A DNA stretch of 64,000 bases, taken from Saprospiraceae bacterium. Lineage in GTDB: Bacteria > Bacteroidota > Bacteroidia > Chitinophagales > Saprospiraceae. The notes under the pieces are model-generated. The model was not told where the DNA came from. It saw only the letters and a program-made list of their open reading frames with translations, and did no database searches. Location: positions 88,786 through 152,785 of the forward strand of contig JANQLV010000041.1 of assembly GCA_028280415.1 (NCBI GenBank), written 5' to 3'. This document shows positions 55,000 through 61,480 of the stretch, piece by piece. The position numbers were made by a program, and so were the translations under genes. The stretch's first letter is position 1; each line of letters begins with the position of its first letter.

Positions 55000-55337
55000 A
55001 TTTTACCGGAAGAAACTCATATGCCTCTTTAAAATATTTTTTGTACATCAGCGATTTTAACATTTATAAGCTAAACTATTAAATGATTATTCAAACAAAT
55101 CATCCAAAATAACTATCTGATCAACAGGATTCAATCAATACCCATTACATTGAATGCTGTGATGATGGTAGTAAAAATATATCGGGTCAATTTGAGCACC
55201 AAGCAAACCATTCTTCCATAGGAAGGTCAAAAACTTCCTTTCTTAATGACAAATGACTTAATGCCTCCATAATAATGTTATCCATTTTGATATTTGGGAA
55301 GAAAAGCACTAATTATTTATCTTTATTGCATAAGACA
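55000..55337. other. Divergent intergenic region before the HTCS gene
   Basis: 338 bp between the membrane protein gene and the HTCS gene. It includes a short inverted repeat (CTTCC-ATA-GGAAG near 55215-55227). A -7-like box GATATTTG (one mismatch) lies about 50 bp before the HTCS start. No ORF is supported. Confidence 0.4.
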
Positions 55338-58300
55338 ATGAGAGAAAGCATAAGTATAATTCTACTAGTCTTGTTAGTAGGAAACTTTTTGTTCGGACAA
55401 ACCTACCTGGCCAATGTAGCTCATTATGGAGTAGAGGAAGGCTTGTCGAACAGGGAAGTTTATGCTATTCATCAGGACAAAAGTGGCTTTATCTGGATAG
55501 GTACCAGGTATGGCCTGAATCGTTTTGACAGCCATTCTTTCAAAATATACACTAAAGAAAAAAACGGATTAAGTTCAAATGTGCTCCATCATATTCTGGA
55601 GGATGATCTGGGGAATTTATGGTTATTTGAAGTGGAAATCTGGTTTTATAATGAATCTCCTGTTCATCTCTCTATATTCAACCCTCAAAGCGAGCAGGCG
55701 CAATCTTTTGAAGAATACATTGGAGATCAATTACCTTTTTCCTTAGACGACATTAGCCATTTTATTGCCGGGCATTCCGGAGAATTGTTTTTTAATACGG
55801 TGCAGGGGGATTTATATTCCTTTACGAATAAAACCGGATTTCAAAAGATTGAATTAGATTCGGCTGCCTTTTTTATTCCACTTCATCACTCAGAACGGAA
55901 TACAATCCTGGGAACCACGGAACGAAAGGCCAATGCGTTTTCAAGCCTAATAGAAATTAATCGGCAAGGAGAAACGCTGCAAAAATTTGAAGTGCCGGTT
56001 AGAGGCGGAAGGCTTCGTTATATAGGTCTTGAAGAAGAAGAGCAATTTTGGTTTTCTTCCAGAGTAGATAAAATTGGAGATGTTCTTTTTTACATCGATC
56101 TGAAAAGCAATAGTCTTCATCAATTTGTCGATACAACAAAAATATTACCCCCAAAGACTTCTCTGGATTGGACTTCCAGAGTCGCTTTTCGGGCCTCCGA
56201 TCAAAGTTTTTGGTTCAAACATGAACCCGATTTTATAGCTTTCCATCCAGAGCGGGGAACTTTATTTGACTTTACAAAGAACCTACCTGAAATCGCTAAT
56301 GCACAGATTCAGGCTATTTACTTTGATCACAAGGGCTCCGCCTGGGTTGGAACAGCTTTCGGGCTTTACAGGATTGAACTTAATCCGAATCCATTTAAAC
56401 ATATTCTTAGTATGGATTACAAAGAATATGAAGCCATCAAAGCCTATAGTTGTAGGGGTATTCAACAAATCGATAGCATTTTATATATCAATACCTATAA
56501 AGGGCGCTATAAAATTGACGAAACCAATCAAAAGATTTCCAGACTGCCCTTTATTCCTTATGTTAATCAAAATGGTATTCAAACTTTTTTAGCTTATTTT
56601 CCGCTTGCCACTTTCAAAGACAGGGACAATAATTTATGGTTTAGTGATTATACACTTATAAAATCAAATCTCCCGTCCGGGACAGAAAAGTTCTATACCG
56701 CGCAAAGAAAAGACCAATTAGATAATAATATCTGGACGATTTACCAAGATGAACAAGAACGTATATGGCTGGGAACGGAACAAGGTATTTGTTTCCTAAA
56801 TCTTGAAACAGAAAGTATTGAGTGTTTGGAAGTGGATCAAAAATTTCCCGAACTATCCAATTCATTTGTACATACTTTTGTCAAAAGTACTCATGGACAT
56901 ATTTGGATAGGTACAAACTCGGGTTTATATGCTTGGTCTCCTGATAAAGGAATTTTAACCCGTTATTGGACCGGAGCAAATTCTGATTTCACTATTGCTC
57001 ATGACAATATTTTACACATACATGAAGACGAAGATCAAAATATTTGGTTGGCTAGCGGAGGGGGCGGATTGCTTCAATTATCCCTAAAGCCGGGCAGCAT
57101 GAAATTGGATACTTTTCAACAATTTACCATTGCTGATGGTTTGTCCAATAATAATCTATATGCAGTTTACGAAGACCAGCATGATCAATTGTGGATGAGT
57201 AGTGATTATGGGATTATTCAATTTGATAAAAAAACGAATCGAGCCAAAGCTTTTCTACCTAAAGATGGACTTAGCCATCATGAGTTTAACCGGATTTCAC
57301 ATTATAAAGGAGAAGATGGAAGGCTGTATTTTGGAAGTTTAAATGGGCTAACCGTTTTTCATCCTGATGAAGTGCGCAGGATAGAAGAATCATTTGATAT
57401 ACCGCTTCGAATTGTCCAGTACCAACAATTCAGTAAGCGAGCGGACCAAATAATGGATTTAACTAGCCAGCTAAAGCAAACTCGAAAAATAGTACTTGCT
57501 CCCGGGGACCAATTTTATAATCTTAGATTTGTGCTACTTGAATATATAAATGCCAGATATAATCGATATCGCTACAAATTAGAAGGTCTGGAGGATATCT
57601 GGCATCACACCAGCGAAAACAGCATTAGTCTGAGCAATCTGCCCTATGGCAATTATGAACTATTGATCCAGGGGCAAGGAGCTGATGGCCGGTTTTCTTC
57701 ACAGGAATTAAAACTTTCTATTCAGGTTCTAGCACCAGTTTATGCCCAAACCTGGTTTAAGATATCTGTCCCTATATTTTTTTTAGTCCTAATATTTAGC
57801 CTATACAAATGGCGTACACAAAGCTTGATAAAAAAGCAATTGGTACTAGAGCGAGAGGTGCGAAAACGTACCTATACTATTGAAAAGCAGGCAGAAGAAT
57901 TGCGACAAGTAGATGAATTGAAATCCCGGTTTTTCACCAATGTATCGCATGAATTACGTACCCCGCTTAGCCTCCTGCTTGGTCCGATTGATACTGCCAT
58001 AAAAAGAAATCAGCTAAGTCCCTTTGATTCTGATTTATTAAAAATGGCCAAGCAGAACGGTAATGATCTATTACAGCTAGTCAACGAGATTCTGGACCTT
58101 TCGAAACTGGAGGCTAAAGAATTGGATTTGGAAGAAAAGTCTGTTCAGCTTTATGAATTTTTACGATTACTTATCACTCCCCATGAATCTCACGCACAGC
58201 AGAAAAATATATCTCTGGTATTTCAGTATTTACCAGATAAGCAGCTTCAAATAGATTTAGATGCTAAAAAGCTTAAAATCATTCTCAATAATCTCTTATC

Positions 58301-59501
58301 AAATGCTTTAAAGTTTACAGTGGCAGCAGGAAAAGTTAGCATTGAGGTTTTAGATCAGGGAGAGAAAATACTTATCGCCGTAAAAGATACCGGAACAGGT
58401 ATTCATCCGGATGACTTACCTTTTGTTTTTAATCGTTTTTATCAATCAAAAAAAGGAGATTTCAAAGTTGGAGGTGGTACAGGGATAGGCTTAGCATTAA
58501 GTAAAGAATTAGCAGAATTAATGAAGGGGAAGCTATGGGTGGAGAGTATTCTTGACCAGGGAAGCACTTTTCGGTTCGAATTTCCAAAAAAGAATGCTAA
58601 AATTGAATCAGCACAAGATGGCCAGCTTGAAAACCGGATGAAAGAATTTGGGAATAATCAGGCCCTTTCTTCGCAAGTATTGACTAGTACTGAGAATCGA
58701 TCAGAAGATTCAACAGGTAAACCCAGGATTTTACTGGTTGAAGATAATTATAGCTTGAGAAGCTATTTAAAGCTACTCCTCCAGAGCGATTATCAGGTAG
58801 AAGATCGGGATCAGGGGCAAATGGCACTGGATTACCTTGATCAATTGCTTGCACAAAAAGAAAGCCTCCCTCAACTCATCCTTTCTGATGTAATGATGCC
58901 GGTTATGGACGGATTTCAATTTCTGGAATCATTGAAAAGCCGGGAAGAATACCGTTCTATTCCCGTAATATTGCTCACTGCACGATCTACGGTTCAAGAC
59001 AAGGTAACTGCCTTGCGTATTGGGGTGGATGATTATATCACCAAACCTTTTGAACAGGAAGAATTGTTTGCCAGGATTAATAATTTAATTCGAAATGCAG
59101 CAATGAAAATTAGTATCAATCAGGAGGAAGAAGCTCTGATAGAAAGGTCTGCCCCTGAGTCCTTTGTTAATCGTCTTTCAAATGAAGATGCTTTATGGTT
59201 GGAGAAATTAGAGCAACTAGTTCTGAAACATCTTTCTGATAGAAGTTTTACGGTTGATCAACTTTCCGAGCTTCTCTTTCTAAGCAAGCGACAGGTTTCA
59301 AGAAAAGTCAGAAAATGTACCGGTCTAAGCCCTGCCGCTTACCTCAAGGAGGTTCGCCTAAACAAAGCCCGCGAATTGCTGGAAACCGAAACTGTTGTCT
59401 CAGTAAAAGAAGTAGCCTACCAGGTAGGGATGTCAAATACAGATTATTTCGGCCAACAGTTCAAGGCACGTTTTGGGAAATTACCTTCTACCTATCTGTA
59501 A
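55338..59501 (+). CDS. Hybrid two-component system (HTCS) regulator: propeller, kinase, receiver, AraC
   Basis: 1387 residues from ATG 55338, which starts a signal peptide (SIILLVLLVGNFLFGQ). Order: two-component-regulator propeller repeats (IWIGTRYGLNRFD, AWVGTAFGLYRIE, IWLGTEQGICFLN and others), a Y_Y_Y domain, a membrane span at about 810, a histidine kinase with the phosphoacceptor H871 in NVSHELRTP and a GxGIGLAL ATP site, a receiver with D1184 in SDVMMP, and an AraC-type DNA-binding domain. It would sense an extracellular ligand, usually a glycan in this family, and activate nearby genes. The GNAT gene follows 165 bp downstream. Confidence 0.93.
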   Translation: MRESISIILLVLLVGNFLFGQTYLANVAHYGVEEGLSNREVYAIHQDKSGFIWIGTRYGLNRFDSHSFKIYTKEKNGLSSNVLHHILEDDLGNLWLFEVEIWFYNESPVHLSIFNPQSEQAQSFEEYIGDQLPFSLDDISHFIAGHSGELFFNTVQGDLYSFTNKTGFQKIELDSAAFFIPLHHSERNTILGTTERKANAFSSLIEINRQGETLQKFEVPVRGGRLRYIGLEEEEQFWFSSRVDKIGDVLFYIDLKSNSLHQFVDTTKILPPKTSLDWTSRVAFRASDQSFWFKHEPDFIAFHPERGTLFDFTKNLPEIANAQIQAIYFDHKGSAWVGTAFGLYRIELNPNPFKHILSMDYKEYEAIKAYSCRGIQQIDSILYINTYKGRYKIDETNQKISRLPFIPYVNQNGIQTFLAYFPLATFKDRDNNLWFSDYTLIKSNLPSGTEKFYTAQRKDQLDNNIWTIYQDEQERIWLGTEQGICFLNLETESIECLEVDQKFPELSNSFVHTFVKSTHGHIWIGTNSGLYAWSPDKGILTRYWTGANSDFTIAHDNILHIHEDEDQNIWLASGGGGLLQLSLKPGSMKLDTFQQFTIADGLSNNNLYAVYEDQHDQLWMSSDYGIIQFDKKTNRAKAFLPKDGLSHHEFNRISHYKGEDGRLYFGSLNGLTVFHPDEVRRIEESFDIPLRIVQYQQFSKRADQIMDLTSQLKQTRKIVLAPGDQFYNLRFVLLEYINARYNRYRYKLEGLEDIWHHTSENSISLSNLPYGNYELLIQGQGADGRFSSQELKLSIQVLAPVYAQTWFKISVPIFFLVLIFSLYKWRTQSLIKKQLVLEREVRKRTYTIEKQAEELRQVDELKSRFFTNVSHELRTPLSLLLGPIDTAIKRNQLSPFDSDLLKMAKQNGNDLLQLVNEILDLSKLEAKELDLEEKSVQLYEFLRLLITPHESHAQQKNISLVFQYLPDKQLQIDLDAKKLKIILNNLLSNALKFTVAAGKVSIEVLDQGEKILIAVKDTGTGIHPDDLPFVFNRFYQSKKGDFKVGGGTGIGLALSKELAELMKGKLWVESILDQGSTFRFEFPKKNAKIESAQDGQLENRMKEFGNNQALSSQVLTSTENRSEDSTGKPRILLVEDNYSLRSYLKLLLQSDYQVEDRDQGQMALDYLDQLLAQKESLPQLILSDVMMPVMDGFQFLESLKSREEYRSIPVILLTARSTVQDKVTALRIGVDDYITKPFEQEELFARINNLIRNAAMKISINQEEEALIERSAPESFVNRLSNEDALWLEKLEQLVLKHLSDRSFTVDQLSELLFLSKRQVSRKVRKCTGLSPAAYLKEVRLNKARELLETETVVSVKEVAYQVGMSNTDYFGQQFKARFGKLPSTYL

Positions 59502-59636
59502 AGGTCCCGTTGCATGTATTGGTACTAAGCGTGAATTTGCTTTTAATCGTGCAAAAAACGCCTCCTAACAATGCTTTTAGGTGTCTTAGGTCCCAAAATT
59601 AAAGACACATGTCCCGGATAAAAAGATACCAAGCCT

Positions 59637-59644
59637 TAGATTTG
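59637..59644 (+). promoter_or_regulatory. Putative -7 element for the GNAT-like gene
   Basis: TAGATTTG matches TAnnTTTG and ends 22 bp before the ATG. No TTG occurs at the usual spacing upstream. Confidence 0.4.
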
Positions 59645-59666
59645 GCAGAAATAGACCAAATGGATC

Positions 59667-60314
59667 ATGAAAATTTTAATAGCAAACGAATCTGTGGCCA
59701 ATAAGATTAATCAGCTACGGCTCAAGGCTTATACCCAGGCTTCCAATGCTACTATTCTTGACATGTCTTATTTGCATTGGAACAAGGACGATAATTCAGC
59801 ACTGGTATTGTATATAGAAAATGAGCAGGGACTGGTCATTTCCAGCATGAGGGCCAGAGTAATTTATGAGAAGATAAGTGTTGAAAATGAATTTGATATC
59901 AGGATAAAAGGACATTTAACATTGCCAGCGCTTATTTTAGATAGAGCTTCGACTGATATTTCTTATAGAGGGCATAGATTAACGGCAATCTTTCGTCATT
60001 GCTTCATTAAGGCTTGTTTAAATTCAAGCGTTCAAAATATATTAACCACCGTGAATGAAGGGGCTTTGAGGATACCGATTATGGAATCTGTTGGCTATCA
60101 ATTTAGTGAAGCGGATATAAGCCATCGGACCAATAGTGTTTATGACAACAAAACTAAAGTTTTACTTGGAAAGATCCCCCGAATTTTATTTCCAAAAGCT
60201 GCCAGAGTCTCGAAGGAAATCCTAAAATATGATTTAAGGACTTTTCAAATTGAAGATGACTTTAATCATCGACTATCCGAGTATATGAATAGAAAGATAG
60301 AGATTGAAAGCTAA
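59667..60314 (+). CDS. GNAT-like acyltransferase (FeeM/LuxI-like fold possible)
   Basis: 215 residues. The pattern RLKAYTQASNATILDMS, VISSMRARVIYEK, LPALILDRASTDISYRGHRLTAI and NEGALRIPIMESVGYQFSEADI fits a GNAT fold, with RGHRLTAI at the acyl-CoA loop. The lengths and strand layout resemble N-acyl amino acid synthases (FeeM) and LuxI-type acyl-HSL synthases, but the conserved catalytic residues cannot be confirmed. It lies between the HTCS gene and an AraC gene, so a signal or lipid product is possible. The assignment is a fold-level inference. Confidence 0.6.
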   Translation: MKILIANESVANKINQLRLKAYTQASNATILDMSYLHWNKDDNSALVLYIENEQGLVISSMRARVIYEKISVENEFDIRIKGHLTLPALILDRASTDISYRGHRLTAIFRHCFIKACLNSSVQNILTTVNEGALRIPIMESVGYQFSEADISHRTNSVYDNKTKVLLGKIPRILFPKAARVSKEILKYDLRTFQIEDDFNHRLSEYMNRKIEIES

Positions 60315-60350
60315 ATCTAACTGTATAGCCCTAATTATAAAAACCTAAAA

Positions 60351-60470
60351 ATGATACTCATTAAAAACTATTCTGCCAGGCGTCGGCAGCATTATATTGT
60401 AAGTACTTTCGATAAACAATTCGGCGACTTAATGGAGGCAAATCCTCGCGGATTACAATTTAATTTATAG
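60351..60470 (+). pseudogene. Probable remnant of a DUF2252-like gene
   Basis: The frame encodes 39 residues with HYIVSTFDKQFGDLMEANPR, resembling the start of DUF2252 proteins as I recall them, where a FRKMA motif usually follows soon. Here a TAG ends it. No following frame resumes the family sequence. It may be a truncated relic, or a chance short ORF. Confidence 0.3.
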
Positions 60471-60532
60471 ATGCTTTTAGAAATCGAAAATTCACCTATT
60501 TATGATACTCTTAATTGCTAAACAAGACTGTT

Positions 60533-60943
60533 ATGCTATATGGTAAGTATCAGATAATCAATAAAATAACAGAAGATTATATGAGAGATATAGAAGAAAT
60601 GAGAGAGCCTCTTCCACATTGGATACAAATGTTGAATGAGGTTTTAGAAGAACATATGGATAATCAGCTGTTGACCAATGAATTTCTTGCCAATCAACTA
60701 GAGATCAGTGAAAGAAAATTTTATAGAACAATTAAAAATCTAACCGGACTTTCTCCTAATTTATATATCCGAAAACTAAAGTTGCAATATGCGCATGATT
60801 TATTACTCACCGGAAATTATTTAACGGTAAAAGAGATCCTCCCAAAAATCGGGATGAAAAGTATAAAGTATTTCTATTTGATTTTTAAACAACAATTTGG
60901 ATATCCCCCGGGAAGTCTGCTCAAAGAACGTGGCTTGAAATAA
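60533..60943 (+). CDS. Stand-alone AraC-type DNA-binding protein
   Basis: 136 residues from ATG 60533; a TTG at 60515 would add 6. The C-terminal ~100 residues carry the two helix-turn-helix units of AraC proteins: LLTNEFLANQLEISERKFYR, NLTGLSPNLYIRKLKLQYA and the second unit YLTVKEILPKIGMKSIKYFY. It lacks a ligand-binding domain, which is like the output module of the HTCS upstream. It could regulate the giant surface protein gene downstream or the GNAT gene; inferred. Confidence 0.85.
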   Translation: MLYGKYQIINKITEDYMRDIEEMREPLPHWIQMLNEVLEEHMDNQLLTNEFLANQLEISERKFYRTIKNLTGLSPNLYIRKLKLQYAHDLLLTGNYLTVKEILPKIGMKSIKYFYLIFKQQFGYPPGSLLKERGLK

Positions 60944-61480
60944 ATTAAAGCTACAAGCAATTTAAAAACAAACCTATGATACAGATGGAGAACTAGATGG
61001 TTACATTCGTTTCAGCCCTCAATTGATCACGGAGGCCAAAAATTATATCATCGAAGATTTTGTAAGCTAGAGTGAAAAAAGAATCAAGATATTTCCCAGG
61101 ACAATATACTTAGCACAAATGGCAGACAATAATTTAACAAATATAATATTTGGCAGATATAAAGGAACTAAATGCAGATTTGTGGGACATATTTACTATA
61201 AAAAAATATATTAATAGCTCTAAATTTGGAGGTATAATAAGCCTGTATTTCGCATCCTAATTCTGGTGATGCAAATGCACCATCCCAATTAAATACCGAT
61301 TTGTTTTTCCCAGAGTAGAATTGCTCTTAAAGCAAAATAGATTTACTGTGCATTGGCCAAGGTGTAACCAATGGACCTGGATTTTTTTTGTCTAAGATAG
61401 CATATAAACTTCACTTATAAACCTATTCGTTAACAATCGCAGCCTTATAAAGTACTAACCGGGCAGCAAAATAAACTATC
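60944..61480. other. Spacer before the giant repeat protein gene, with a possible gene relic
   Basis: This 537-bp AT-rich spacer includes an open frame (60966-61070) encoding DTDGELDGYIRFSPQLITEA without a start codon, possibly a decayed gene. A TAnnTTTG match (61221-61228) is present but 250 bp from the next start. No convincing gene was found. Confidence 0.4.

Noticed and set aside
55275..55337. Upstream ATG for the HTCS gene
   Set aside because: The ATG at 55338 starts directly with a clear signal peptide; the extension would displace it.
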